From positions 1-49,581 of the forward strand of contig NZ_NMWV01000018.1 in NCBI RefSeq assembly GCF_002860405.1: a stretch of DNA of 49,581 bases, in the 5' to 3' direction. A program made the translations under genes and the position numbers. The stretch comes from Bifidobacterium imperatoris (GTDB lineage Bacteria; Actinomycetota; Actinomycetes; Actinomycetales; Bifidobacteriaceae). Below the pieces are notes generated by a model. It saw nothing but the letters and a program-made list of their open reading frames with translations. It made no database searches and was not told where the DNA came from. This document shows, piece by piece, positions 1 through 9,319 of the stretch. Numbering within the stretch: position 1 is the stretch's first letter; each line of letters starts with the position of its first letter.

Positions 1-903
1 GCGTATATGAAAGCGTGTGAACGTTTGTTCCGCGAACTGCGTCCGTCGATCGTGCATTCGCATATGAATTCCCTGAGCGTCTTTCCCTTGAAGGCAGCCA
101 AGGATGCTGACGTACCAGTGCGCATCGCGCACAGCCATTCCACGAGCAATCCGCGTGAGTATGCGAAGACCGCTATGAAGATGGTGTTGCGTCCGTTCTC
201 CCGCGTTTATCCGACACATTATGCAGCTTGTTCACGCTATACGGCTAGGTGGCTGTTCGGCGACAAACTCGCCGAATCGGGCAAGGTCCGGATTGTCCGC
301 AACGCGATTGAACCGGACAGATTCCGCTTCGATTCGGAGACACGCGCCGCCAAGCGCGACGAACTGGGTGTGTCCGATAATCAGCTGGTCATCGGGCAGG
401 TGGGACGCATGTGCTTCCAGAAGAACCAGCTGTTTACGTTGGTCGTATTCTCCAAACTTCTGAAAACACGTCCAGATGCGATACTTGTGCTCGCCGGTGA
501 TGGCGACATAATGCCTCAGGTGCGCCAGCACATCGGTGAGCTCGGACTTAGTAGTTCAGTACGCGTGCTCGGAGTGCGCAGCGACATAAATGAGTTGTAT
601 CAGGCGTTTGATGTGCTCGCACTGCCTTCCACCTATGAGGGGCTGGGCATGGTCGCCATCGAGGCGCAAGCTTCCGGCATGCCGGTCATCGCCTCTGACC
701 AGGTGCCCGGCGAAGCCGGCCTCATCCCCGGCCTTGTGCGTTTCGTCCCGTTGGACAGGCCGGGCGAATGGGTCAAGGCACTGGCATCCGTGCAGCCTAC
801 CCCGTATCGCCCCGACGAACAGGAAGCCATACAAGTAGCCGGCTATGACATTGAGGAAAGTGCCAAGCAGCTCGGCGATTGGTACATGCAACTCGCCGGA
901 TAG
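1..903 (+). CDS. Glycosyltransferase family 4, 5' end cut by window edge
   Basis: GT-B glycosyltransferase of the GT4 type, expected to add a sugar to a lipid-linked EPS intermediate on the cytoplasmic membrane face. The frame is open from base 1, and the visible ~300 residues start inside the N-terminal Rossmann domain (IVHSHMNS, then ARIAHSHS-like IAHSHST), so roughly 80-90 residues are probably missing upstream. The C-terminal nucleotide-sugar domain is complete: VRNAIEPDRF, IGQVGRMCFQKNQ, LVLAGDG and the E-x7-E motif in YEGLGMVAIEA. The donor and acceptor cannot be read from sequence. The following acyltransferase starts 13 bases after the stop, so both belong to one transcript. Family assignment is secure; specificity is unknown. 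Confidence 0.9.
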   Translation, partial: AYMKACERLFRELRPSIVHSHMNSLSVFPLKAAKDADVPVRIAHSHSTSNPREYAKTAMKMVLRPFSRVYPTHYAACSRYTARWLFGDKLAESGKVRIVRNAIEPDRFRFDSETRAAKRDELGVSDNQLVIGQVGRMCFQKNQLFTLVVFSKLLKTRPDAILVLAGDGDIMPQVRQHIGELGLSSSVRVLGVRSDINELYQAFDVLALPSTYEGLGMVAIEAQASGMPVIASDQVPGEAGLIPGLVRFVPLDRPGEWVKALASVQPTPYRPDEQEAIQVAGYDIEESAKQLGDWYMQLAG

Positions 904-916
904 TCAGGAGAGAATA

Positions 917-1420
917 ATGCTATTTCTGAAAATCTGGTATCGCGTCACAGGCTTCTTTACACTTGCGTTTTTTAAGCTACTGTACGGAAGGAACTTCCAG
1001 CATGGCAAGGCATTCCATGTGCGTGCGGGATTTCATGTCAGCATAGAGGACAACGGGACCTTGCATGTTGGCGATGACGTGTTCTTCAACAATTATTGTT
1101 CGGTCAACGTCCGCTCGGATGTAACCATCGGCGACGGAACTATATTCGGCGAAAACGTACATATCTATGATCACAACCATCGATATGGAAATCCATTCCT
1201 TCCTATCAAGGAGCAGGGGTATACGCAGGCCCCGATTCATATAGGTGCACACTGCTGGATTGGTACCAATACCGTAATCCTGAAGGGCGTAACCATCGGA
1301 GACAATGTGGTGGCTGGGGCCGGATGTGTTATTTACAAGGACATTCCCAGCAACACCATCATTATGCAGAACGGACAAGTCCACTCTATCATCGCGACGA
1401 CGAAGGAGCATCTCGCATGA
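917..1420 (+). CDS. Hexapeptide-repeat O-acyltransferase (LbH fold), EPS modification
   Basis: 167-residue acyltransferase of the left-handed beta-helix family, probably acetylating a sugar of the EPS repeat. After a short hydrophobic N-terminus the protein shows hexapeptide turns (VGDDVFFNNY, IGDGTIFGENV, IGAHCWIGTNTVI, IGDNVVAGAGCVI) and the usual His-bearing loop IYDHNHRY that supplies the catalytic base in this family. The ATG at 917 is chosen because AGGAG lies at 906-910; an in-frame codon further upstream (845) would overlap the preceding glycosyltransferase for no reason. The stop overlaps the start of the next gene (ATGA), indicating translational coupling. Acetyl-CoA as donor is the family norm, not something visible here. 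Confidence 0.9.
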   Translation: MLFLKIWYRVTGFFTLAFFKLLYGRNFQHGKAFHVRAGFHVSIEDNGTLHVGDDVFFNNYCSVNVRSDVTIGDGTIFGENVHIYDHNHRYGNPFLPIKEQGYTQAPIHIGAHCWIGTNTVILKGVTIGDNVVAGAGCVIYKDIPSNTIIMQNGQVHSIIATTKEHLA

Positions 1421-2418
1421 GCCACAGCATTGAAAAACCGCTGATTACGGTGGTCGTCCCTATATACAACGTGGAGCGTGTAATCAGTGAGTCCATAGAC
1501 TCACTGGTCAGACAGTCTTATGCGGATCTGGAAATCATCCTCGTCGATGACGGCTCCACGGATTCCAGCGGAGACATCGCCGACGACTATGCCGACAAGG
1601 ATTCACGTATCATCGTAATCCACCAAGCTAATGCCGGTTTATCCGAAGCACGTAACAGAGGTATTCAAGAGTCGAGCGGACGATTCATTGCGTTTCTGGA
1701 TAGTGACGATGTGCTTGCGCCGGAGTATATCGAGCATTTGTACAACACATTGGACAAGACCCATGCCGATATTGCGGTTTCGGGTATTCTTCCATTCGAT
1801 GATGATAAAGGCGTCGCTTCCGCATACGAGGAAAAGCAACACGACACAAACCGGAATAGCGGCAAAATCATTACTTTCGATTCGCGTAGCGCCCTCATCG
1901 ACATCCTGTACATGAATCATATGGCCGTTGCAGCATTCGGCAAGTTATACCGTATCGATCTGTTTGAGGGTATTCGTTACCCCGCCGGAAAACTCTACGA
2001 AGACATCGGCACGACCGTTCGTTTGTTCGATAAATCGCAGTGCATTGCTTTTGTTGAATATCAGGATTGTTTCTACCGGATACGCAAAGGCAGCATTCAA
2101 CAATCCGGTTTTGCCCCCAACCAGATGGATCTCATCGACAATATCGAGGACTTCTACCCCCTCATCGAAGAAAAGTACCCCGAAGCCATACCCGCTTATA
2201 AGTCAAAGCTTATCTCCGCCGCCTTCAATCTCTATATGAAGACCGAGGAAGGAAACATTAGACAGGAGATGTATCGACAGTGTCTTTGGGACACTATAAA
2301 GAAGTACCGGTTTAGCGTTATTCGAGATCCCCGCGCAAGAACGGCAGCGCGATTCGCATCAATCATTTCCTACTTTGGTCCTCGCATATTACGTGCGATG
2401 TACCGGATTACACGCTGA
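1417..2418 (+). CDS. Glycosyltransferase family 2 (GT-A), EPS biosynthesis
   Basis: 333-residue GT2 enzyme. The N-terminus has the classic GT-A signature: VVVPIYNVE, then ILVDDGSTDSS, HQANAGLSEARNRG and the metal-binding DSDD motif in IAFLDSDDVLAP. The C-terminal third (LYEDIGTTVRLF, YRIRKGSIQQSG) is typical of capsule/EPS glycosyltransferases that carry an E-D acceptor loop. The start at 1417 overlaps the previous stop by 4 bases (ATGA); an earlier in-frame start at 1324 would lie within the acyltransferase gene. It transfers a hexose or similar residue to the growing repeat; the sugar is not predictable from what can be seen. Confidence 0.9.
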   Translation: MSHSIEKPLITVVVPIYNVERVISESIDSLVRQSYADLEIILVDDGSTDSSGDIADDYADKDSRIIVIHQANAGLSEARNRGIQESSGRFIAFLDSDDVLAPEYIEHLYNTLDKTHADIAVSGILPFDDDKGVASAYEEKQHDTNRNSGKIITFDSRSALIDILYMNHMAVAAFGKLYRIDLFEGIRYPAGKLYEDIGTTVRLFDKSQCIAFVEYQDCFYRIRKGSIQQSGFAPNQMDLIDNIEDFYPLIEEKYPEAIPAYKSKLISAAFNLYMKTEEGNIRQEMYRQCLWDTIKKYRFSVIRDPRARTAARFASIISYFGPRILRAMYRITR

Positions 2419-2438
2419 TATTTAAGGAATCTGTATAT

Positions 2439-3530
2439 ATGAAGGTCGAAGTCATCACCCTGCACTCAATTAAGAACTACGGGTCGGTTTTGCAGACGCT
2501 TGCGACGAAAGAGAAATTCCAGAGTCTCGGGCATGACGTGGAGTTCATCAATTATGTCCGCAAGGACACGACAGAGAAGAATATGTATCGCGCATATACC
2601 CGCAACGATAACGCATTGAAAGCAACCGCGAAACATGCTCTTCTGTATCCGACCATGCGTCGGTGGAGGCATGTGTTCGGAGGATTCCTCGATCGTAACG
2701 TTACGCTCACCGAGCGTATGTACACCTCGGAGAAGCAATTGGAGGAGCATACTCCGGTTGCCGACGTGTATTGTACGGGTAGCGACCAGGTGTGGAACAG
2801 CGAATGGAACCAAGGGCTGGAAGAGGCGTTCTATCTGAAGTTCGCTCCGGACGAGGCGAAGAAGATCGCGTATTCCGCCAGCATCGGGCGTGACGACTTC
2901 GCCGAATGGGAAAAGCCCGAAGTTTCAAGTCTGCTGTCTCGCTATGACGCCATATCCATGCGTGAGGAAAGCGCTGTGGAAGCCGTCCGCAATCTCGGGA
3001 TCGAGAACGTGTGCCATGTTTCCGATCCGACGCTGCAACTTGATCGCGCATACTGGGAGCGTCTCGCCGCGCCTCCGGTGGTGAACGAAAATTATGTGCT
3101 CATATACCAACTCAACAAGAGCAAGCAATTCGATGATTACGCATTGCGCTTCGCTCAGCTCCACCATTGCAAACCTGTGCGGCTATGCGTCCGCTACGAT
3201 CAGATGCGGCTTCCGGGAAGTCCTGTTCTCATTCCCGAAGTGGAGGAATTCGTCTCTTTAATCGCCAATGCGAAATATGTGATTACGGATTCTTTCCACG
3301 CAACGGCATTTAGCCTGAATCTGAACCGGGAGGTCGTATGCATCTACCCGAAGAAGTTCAGCAGCCGCCTTGCCAATATTCTTAAGGCTACGAACATGGA
3401 GCACCGTCATCTCACTGACTATTCGCAGTTTGATATCGCCGATGACCCGACTGATTTCGACCGTGTCAACCACTACTTCGACCAGGAGCGAGCCAATGGT
3501 GATGCTTTCCTGCAGGAAGCGTTGGGATAG
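2439..3530 (+). CDS. Polysaccharide pyruvyl transferase family protein
   Basis: 363-residue protein of the PS_pyruv_trans family (PF04230), which forms pyruvate ketals on polysaccharide sugars from phosphoenolpyruvate. Seen in order: N-terminal ITLHSIKNYGSVLQ, the central VYCTGSDQVWN, the REESAVEAVR segment, HVSDPTLQL, and the C-terminal VITDSFHATAFSLN motif followed by FSSRLANIL. Ketal pyruvylation would add negative charge to the EPS. It is followed by a nitroreductase-like gene, a pairing often seen in capsule clusters of Gram-positive and gut bacteria. Family confident; the acceptor sugar is unknown, and some members transfer to wall polymers rather than EPS. Confidence 0.88.
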   Translation: MKVEVITLHSIKNYGSVLQTLATKEKFQSLGHDVEFINYVRKDTTEKNMYRAYTRNDNALKATAKHALLYPTMRRWRHVFGGFLDRNVTLTERMYTSEKQLEEHTPVADVYCTGSDQVWNSEWNQGLEEAFYLKFAPDEAKKIAYSASIGRDDFAEWEKPEVSSLLSRYDAISMREESAVEAVRNLGIENVCHVSDPTLQLDRAYWERLAAPPVVNENYVLIYQLNKSKQFDDYALRFAQLHHCKPVRLCVRYDQMRLPGSPVLIPEVEEFVSLIANAKYVITDSFHATAFSLNLNREVVCIYPKKFSSRLANILKATNMEHRHLTDYSQFDIADDPTDFDRVNHYFDQERANGDAFLQEALG

Positions 3531-3589
3531 AGGTGAACCGTTCTCTCATTGTCCGTCAACCATTTATTACCAATACCGAGGAAGCATTA

Positions 3590-4606
3590 ATGGACATTAG
3601 TACAGGTCACACTTTTCTGAAGCAGTGCATATCCACCATAAAAATTCTCCGGCAATCATTGCTCCTGAGGAGGGACTACCTCGCTCAGGCTGCTCGTTTC
3701 GATAGGAATTACTCACGCATCCGACCACGCAATAAGAACCAGTTTGAGAGCCGCGTCATGTTTCTCACGCACCAGCTCGAAAAAGGACTCAGTCACAGCG
3801 ATTTCCGTTTGGGATTCGGGCGAAAGATTTTTCTGCAGCTGCCCGACATGTTGAACGGCCTCGAACGCCTGGACAACGACTTTCTGCATAATTTCACGTA
3901 CAACTGCTGCATGTCGGCATTGCACGAGTATGTCAGACGGCATCAGGATGCAGAATTTGATATCAGCTGGCAGCAGAGTTGCTTCACCCGAAGCCAGTGG
4001 GAGCGAATTCTGACCATGCCGGATGATGCCGGACATGGCTGTATTGAAATCCGTAAGGTGGACAAAGAACGGAACGATGCGATTCCTTTCCGTCAGCTTG
4101 CCGAGCACAGGCATTCCATTCGGGAATTCTCTGATGAAAAGATAACGGCTGATGAGATTATGGAAGCTGTCTCCTTGGCCATGACCACGCCCTCCGTCTG
4201 CAACCGCCAGCCCACTCGAGTGCATATCATGCTCGACGAGACTCGAATTGCAAGCCTGTTGCATATCCAAGGTGGGGTCAATGGGTACCCGACCCCTCCG
4301 GCGTTACTGGCGATAACCGCCGACCTTTCCGCATTCATGACTGAATATGAGCGTAATGAGGGGTATGTCGATGGCGGATTATTCAGCATGAATCTACTGT
4401 ATGCACTGGAATCCCTCGGAATCGGAGCATGTCCGCTCAATACGATGTTCACATCGTCGGTGGAAAAGGAAACCCGGAAATTACTGGACGTTCCCGACAA
4501 CGAGATATTCGTCATGTACATAGCGGTAGGCCATTTCCCGGAATCGACAATAACATGCAAATCCCCCCGTTATGGCGCCATGCAAATAGTACAAATCGCA
4601 GAATGA
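3590..4606 (+). CDS. Nitroreductase-family flavoprotein within EPS cluster
   Basis: 338-residue protein with a ~165-residue N-terminal region rich in charged helices and a C-terminal nitroreductase fold. The flavin-binding signature is HSIREFSDEKI (FMN phosphate arginine), with TPSVCNRQPTRVHI and GGLFSMNLLYALESLGIG further on. I place the start at ATG 3590, with GAGGAAG just upstream; a GTG at 3533 would overlap no signal and adds only 19 residues. No detoxification context is present: it lies between a pyruvyl transferase and a glycosyltransferase, so a role in redox modification of the polysaccharide or its precursors is likely but inferred. The N-terminal extension sets it apart from stand-alone nitroreductases of ~200 residues. 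Confidence 0.8.
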   Translation: MDISTGHTFLKQCISTIKILRQSLLLRRDYLAQAARFDRNYSRIRPRNKNQFESRVMFLTHQLEKGLSHSDFRLGFGRKIFLQLPDMLNGLERLDNDFLHNFTYNCCMSALHEYVRRHQDAEFDISWQQSCFTRSQWERILTMPDDAGHGCIEIRKVDKERNDAIPFRQLAEHRHSIREFSDEKITADEIMEAVSLAMTTPSVCNRQPTRVHIMLDETRIASLLHIQGGVNGYPTPPALLAITADLSAFMTEYERNEGYVDGGLFSMNLLYALESLGIGACPLNTMFTSSVEKETRKLLDVPDNEIFVMYIAVGHFPESTITCKSPRYGAMQIVQIAE

Positions 4607-4658
4607 TTTTCACATTTGAGTATCAATAGCGGTAATCGACAAATCAGTAAGGCATAAC

Positions 4659-5789
4659 ATGTCCGCACCAGGTGTTGCATATACGCGCAGCGGGGCAACG
4701 AGCCCTTCCAGCAATTTCCGAATTCTCCAATATATTCCGGACTTGGAAACCGATATGGAGGCAAGGCCTCTTTCCTCGGAAGCCCTATACCAACGGCATG
4801 GTAAAGCGTCAACAAAAGTACAAAAATTATTCTGGTATATACTTTATTATCTTCAGATACAATTCCGCATTACAAAATATCTCATCAAGGATTGCATAAG
4901 CAAGCCTGGTATCGTCATTATTCAGCGGGCATTATCACCAAAACTAGTTTTTCCTTGGAATAAAGTATTAATGCGACGAGTCTATACAACAACGAAATTT
5001 CTAATTTGGGATTTTGACGACAATCTCGTTAACAGTGGTGAGATTACTGACTTTGAAAGACAGCTTTTAGTCAAGAACGCCGACACTATAGTAACCACCG
5101 GTGAAGCGCTGAAAGCGACTATACCTGCAATGGCCAGGAAACGCGTGATCATCATGCCGACTACGGATGGGCAACTACGGAATATCGAGCCGGAGAGCAT
5201 GATTGCAAACCGAAGAAATACATACGAGACCACGGTTGAATTACTGTGGTTGGCAACCGCTTCCAGTCTCCCGTATCTTCAGGATATCGTGCCGCATTTG
5301 GAGGAATCCGGACGTCAATTACAAGCAAAGCTTAATAAGCAATTAGTTCTACACGTTGTTTGCAACAAGCCGCTGAAATACAAACCAAACAATTTCACAC
5401 TCGACAATGTGATCTGGACCAGTGAAATAGCCTGTAAGCTTACACTCCAATCTCACATAGGGATTATGCCGTTACGGGACACCGAATTCTGTCGAGGAAA
5501 AGGTGGTTTTAAGATATTGCAATACATGTCCGCCGCCCTGCCGTCCATCGCTTCAGCAGTGGGTATCAATGTCAAATATATTCGGGACAGTAAAGATGGA
5601 TATCTAATCGGCCCAGCTTATACATGTTCATGGGAGCAGGCGATTCTGCGCCTATCCTCCGATTGGCAGTATTACCGAACGGTGAGCAAAGCGGCGCGAC
5701 AGAGGTGGAATGAACAGTACTCTTACCACAACAATCTACACCAGTGGAATGAAATACTTTCACAGCAATTCAACTCAAAGATTGAATAA
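4659..5789 (+). CDS. Glycosyltransferase family 4-like, EPS biosynthesis
   Basis: 376-residue GT-B glycosyltransferase. The N-terminal part resembles EPS GT4 members with the IIQRALSP and LIWDFDDNLV motifs, then ADTIVTTGEAL. The donor-binding end has GIMPLRDTEFCRGKGGFKILQYMSAALPSIAS, split here only for description, which is the usual sugar-nucleotide loop. A modest TAAGG precedes the ATG by ~7 bases. From the middle of this gene onward the DNA becomes clearly more AT-rich than the flanking EPS genes, and rare A/T-ending codons accumulate. Substrate unknown. Confidence 0.82.
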   Translation: MSAPGVAYTRSGATSPSSNFRILQYIPDLETDMEARPLSSEALYQRHGKASTKVQKLFWYILYYLQIQFRITKYLIKDCISKPGIVIIQRALSPKLVFPWNKVLMRRVYTTTKFLIWDFDDNLVNSGEITDFERQLLVKNADTIVTTGEALKATIPAMARKRVIIMPTTDGQLRNIEPESMIANRRNTYETTVELLWLATASSLPYLQDIVPHLEESGRQLQAKLNKQLVLHVVCNKPLKYKPNNFTLDNVIWTSEIACKLTLQSHIGIMPLRDTEFCRGKGGFKILQYMSAALPSIASAVGINVKYIRDSKDGYLIGPAYTCSWEQAILRLSSDWQYYRTVSKAARQRWNEQYSYHNNLHQWNEILSQQFNSKIE

Positions 5790-5815
5790 TCACACCTGAT
5801 ATTAGGGATTTTATA

Positions 5816-6913
5816 ATGAAAATAATAATAACAACAATATTAATTAGCGTGCTATGCCTAATCAAAAAGAACAACAAAATATTGTTTGTTATTGCTTTAT
5901 TGTGGCTTTGGCTCCTTATGGCCTTTTCCGACGGAAATGCAGATGCTATAATAAATGAAGGCCGTTATTACAATTATTCCAATACCGTAGGTATAACAGA
6001 GCCTGGATATTATCTTCTTATGCAAACATTTATGAGGATGGGGGTCTCTTTTGCCCTTTACAAACAGATAATTGCAGCAATAGAGATTATTCTAATTGGT
6101 AGCACAATCTTTAAACTTTCAAGTAGCCCTAATGTGGTGTTGGCTCTTTATGCATTGTATCCGTTTTGCCTCGATGTCGTTCAAATGCGTTTTACACTTG
6201 CTCTCTCAATAGTAATTTTCGCAATTCGATACCTGTTCCCAGATAATACGACAAAATCAATGATTACTAGAGATGTTATTTTCGTTATTCTGATTGTTGC
6301 CGCATCAATGTTTCATTTTGTTGCTATCTTCTATTTGCTGTTGCTAATAGGAAAGCATCTGAGCATGAAAGCAACAGTTACTTTTGTTGCTATGGTTAAC
6401 ATAATCGGATTCGCCTTATTCAATCCGTATTCCTTGCTTATCATCGCAAAATATGTCGGCATTGAATCTAAGGTAGTTGCTTACTTAAATAGGCCTACAT
6501 CTGGCAAAGTATTGATATTGACGTTGCTGTCAATCGTAATTTATATTGTTACATTTACGATTACGTACGCATTTTCAATCAGATTTATTCGACTGCAAAG
6601 AATTAGCGACCGTGACTTTGTTGGCATTAAGTCAAATATTATCTCACTCTGCATTATCCCTTTTCTTGTCGTTGCTCCGGATTTTCTTCGTATTCTCACA
6701 GGATTATCAATATTAAATTATATTACGATTTCAAATCATTTGTCCTCCCATCGCGTCAATTTACGTAATTTTTCTTTCTCCCCAAACAATGTATTATTGA
6801 TTATATTATTATATATAACCGCTTTTGCCAATCTATATAAACTTGTGTTGGGTAACGCTAACTATTATACCGTATTTCTTCCATTATTCTTCTCAAATAC
6901 TTTAATTCGCTGA
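5816..6913 (+). CDS. EpsG/Wzy-like EPS polymerase, multi-spanning membrane protein
   Basis: 365-residue polytopic membrane protein with about ten hydrophobic segments. The N-terminal part shows the EpsG-family pattern: an Asp-rich first loop (FSDGNADAIINEGRYY), a YYNYSN stretch, then ITEPGYYLLMQTFMRMG and VQMRFTLALSIVIFAIRY. EpsG-type proteins polymerise repeat units on the outer face, like Wzy. It directly precedes the flippase gene, the expected partner in Wzx/Wzy export. The gene is the most AT-rich in the window, with long A and T runs, and looks recently acquired relative to the GC-rich housekeeping genes. A second polymerase/ligase-like protein lies at 15897-17384. Confidence 0.8.
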   Translation: MKIIITTILISVLCLIKKNNKILFVIALLWLWLLMAFSDGNADAIINEGRYYNYSNTVGITEPGYYLLMQTFMRMGVSFALYKQIIAAIEIILIGSTIFKLSSSPNVVLALYALYPFCLDVVQMRFTLALSIVIFAIRYLFPDNTTKSMITRDVIFVILIVAASMFHFVAIFYLLLLIGKHLSMKATVTFVAMVNIIGFALFNPYSLLIIAKYVGIESKVVAYLNRPTSGKVLILTLLSIVIYIVTFTITYAFSIRFIRLQRISDRDFVGIKSNIISLCIIPFLVVAPDFLRILTGLSILNYITISNHLSSHRVNLRNFSFSPNNVLLIILLYITAFANLYKLVLGNANYYTVFLPLFFSNTLIR

Positions 6914-6969
6914 TATTTGTATTTATCAATACGAGCTATATATCTTAATGTTTACGGATTGCAAGACCT

Positions 6970-8454
6970 ATGAGCTTGAGTCGGCGAACATTACAGTATA
7001 TGGCTTTTCGAACACTCGCAAACGAGGCTATATTGAACCTAAGAAAACTCATTGGCAATTTTGGTTTCGCCGCATTAGCGCAGACATCCTCGATGGTGCT
7101 TAGCTTCATCATCTCCTTCCTCGTTCCCAAACTGCTAGGGGTAGAGGAGTTCGGCTATTGGCAGCTGTTCATCTTTTACATCAGTTATTGCGGATTCTTC
7201 CTATTGGGGTCCAATGATGGAGTATATCTGATACATGGCGGTAAGACCTATGATCAGTTGGATAAGCGATCCGTCGCATCCCAATTCATGGTCACGCTGG
7301 CGTTGCAAACGATATTCGCCATCGCCATCGGATTGTGCTCGCTTTTCTTCATGCATGAGGAGAAGCGCATGTTCGTCATCATCCTCACCGGAATCTATCT
7401 CATCTTCAACAACCTGACCTTCTACTTCGGATACATATTCCAAGCGGTCAACGAGACGAAGACCTTCTCGTTCCTCAACGTCGTCGACAAACTCATCTTT
7501 CTTATTGTTCTTGTCCCATTGCTTTTGATGAAAAGTGATACATTCTACCCGTACGTTATCTTGTACACCGTAGCGAAAATTGTGGCCTGCATCTGGAGCT
7601 ATGTGTTAAGTCGCCAGCTGTTCTCATGCGGGTTTCTCCCCGTTCGTGAGGCGATACGGGAAACATGGAACAGCATGAGCGTGGGCATCAAGCTCACTAT
7701 TGCGAATATTGCCGGTATGCTTATTCTGGGTGTTGCACGTTTCGTCGTTGACGCTCGGTTTGGCATCGCCGAGTTCAGCCAGTTCTCCTTCGCTATCACG
7801 CTCGAGAATTTCTTCATCACATTTATCACCCAGTTGTCCATGGTGTTGTTCCCAGCTCTGCGGCAGTCTTCGGCCGATGAAAGGAAACGGTTCTTTCGAC
7901 ATCTGCGTGACGTCCTATCTATTGCGTTGCCGATGGTGTACGTCCTTTATCTTCCGGTCAGCATCATTGTCGGATGGTGGCTTCCCGCATATACCAAGGC
8001 TCTGGAATATTTGGCCATACTTATGCCCGTATGCCTATTCGAAAGCAAGATGAGCCTGCTCGGGACAACTTATTTCAAGGTACTTCGAGAAGAAAAACGA
8101 TTGCTATACATCAATATCGTGTCCATGCTACTCAGTTCAATCGGTATTCTAATCGGGGGAATGGTGCTGCATGATATGCGAATCATCATCGTTTCAGTGC
8201 TTTGCGCGGTGATATTCCGCAGCGTTTATTCGGAATTTGCAATTTCTGCGAAGTTGCAAGTTAACAAAGCATCCATGTCTCTGGCCGAAATTGTATTGGC
8301 GGCAATTTTCGTTGTCTCTTATGGATATTTGCCCATCGCTCCAGCGGTTTGCATAGTTACAGCCTCCTATGTGCTCTTTTTGTTCATCTACCGTCGCAGC
8401 GTAAATGGAATCTCAAACATGTTGAAAAAACTCAATGTAAGGACTTCCAAGTGA
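6970..8454 (+). CDS. Wzx-like polysaccharide flippase (MOP superfamily)
   Basis: 494-residue membrane protein of the polysaccharide export/oligosaccharidyl-lipid flippase family. About 12-14 hydrophobic segments are visible. The first carries LVPKLLGVEEFGYWQLFIF, the standard N-terminal motif of Gram-positive Wzx proteins. It would translocate the undecaprenyl-linked repeat unit for polymerisation by the EpsG-like protein encoded upstream. No good ribosome binding site precedes ATG 6970; internal ATG 7000 is an alternative that removes ten polar residues. The stop overlaps the next start (GTGA), so the two are translationally coupled. Confidence 0.87.
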   Translation: MSLSRRTLQYMAFRTLANEAILNLRKLIGNFGFAALAQTSSMVLSFIISFLVPKLLGVEEFGYWQLFIFYISYCGFFLLGSNDGVYLIHGGKTYDQLDKRSVASQFMVTLALQTIFAIAIGLCSLFFMHEEKRMFVIILTGIYLIFNNLTFYFGYIFQAVNETKTFSFLNVVDKLIFLIVLVPLLLMKSDTFYPYVILYTVAKIVACIWSYVLSRQLFSCGFLPVREAIRETWNSMSVGIKLTIANIAGMLILGVARFVVDARFGIAEFSQFSFAITLENFFITFITQLSMVLFPALRQSSADERKRFFRHLRDVLSIALPMVYVLYLPVSIIVGWWLPAYTKALEYLAILMPVCLFESKMSLLGTTYFKVLREEKRLLYINIVSMLLSSIGILIGGMVLHDMRIIIVSVLCAVIFRSVYSEFAISAKLQVNKASMSLAEIVLAAIFVVSYGYLPIAPAVCIVTASYVLFLFIYRRSVNGISNMLKKLNVRTSK

Positions 8455-9287
8455 ATTCGAAGCGCATACTTGCCGGCATAGTTCTTTACAATCCGGATAT
8501 TGATAGATTGAAAGCAAATATTAAAGCTGTATATGAGCAAGTTGATTCTGTGCTGCTTATCAACAACGCCTCATTCAATATGAATGAGGTCCGATCTCTA
8601 ATCAACGGCTACAGCGATATCGGGATTATCAACAACGACTCCAATATGGGAGTTGCCCATGCGTTGGGTCAAATCATGGATTACGCCATGCAGCATGGAT
8701 ACTCTTGGGCGTTGACCCTGGATCAGGATTCCGTATGCTACCCGGGGCTTATTAATGCCTATTCGCAGTATTTTGAACTACCTAAAGTCGGTATCTTGAC
8801 CTGCAACATTATCGACCGCAATTTCATGGAGAACAACGGCTTTATGGAGGGGCAGCAGTGTCGCGATGTTTCGCAGTGCATCACCTCAGCGTCGCTGGTC
8901 AACGTGGATGCTTATCGGCACACAGATGGGTTCGACGACAAACTCTTCATTGATTCCGTTGATTTTGACATCTGCATCAATATGCGAATTCACGGTTATA
9001 GAATCGTCAAAATCAATTATGACGGATTACTGCACGAAGTCGGTCATGGCAGGAATGTCAAATTGTTCATGAAGAATTACATCGCTTATGGACATTCCCC
9101 TTTCAGACAGTATTACATCGCCAGAAATCATGGCTATCTCGTGAAAAAGTATCCTAGACAATTCTCTCATGTAAAGGAGCTCATCCGAGAGATAAGGGAC
9201 GAATTGCTCATACTCCTTTATGAAAAGGACAAGCTTTCCAAGCTCAAGCAGCGCTGGCGTGGGCTGTCCGATTCTCGTCACATGTAA
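8451..9287 (+). CDS. Rhamnosyltransferase-like GT2 glycosyltransferase
   Basis: 278-residue GT2 enzyme of the L-rhamnosyltransferase type. It opens with ILAGIVLYNPDIDRLKANI, has the VLLINNAS and NDSNMGVAHALG segments, and the acidic motif LTLDQDSVCYPG; LDQDS in place of the common D-x-D is characteristic of dTDP-rhamnose-using members. This agrees with rmlB, rmlCD and rmlA downstream, which make dTDP-L-rhamnose. The start is GTG 8451, overlapping the flippase stop by 4 bases, with AAGGA at 8439-8443; a longer in-frame reading to 8349 lies inside the flippase gene. Family confident, donor inferred. Confidence 0.85.
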   Translation: MNSKRILAGIVLYNPDIDRLKANIKAVYEQVDSVLLINNASFNMNEVRSLINGYSDIGIINNDSNMGVAHALGQIMDYAMQHGYSWALTLDQDSVCYPGLINAYSQYFELPKVGILTCNIIDRNFMENNGFMEGQQCRDVSQCITSASLVNVDAYRHTDGFDDKLFIDSVDFDICINMRIHGYRIVKINYDGLLHEVGHGRNVKLFMKNYIAYGHSPFRQYYIARNHGYLVKKYPRQFSHVKELIREIRDELLILLYEKDKLSKLKQRWRGLSDSRHM

Positions 9288-9319
9288 TCAATGCGTATTC
9301 ATCAAGAGGTCATAACTAA

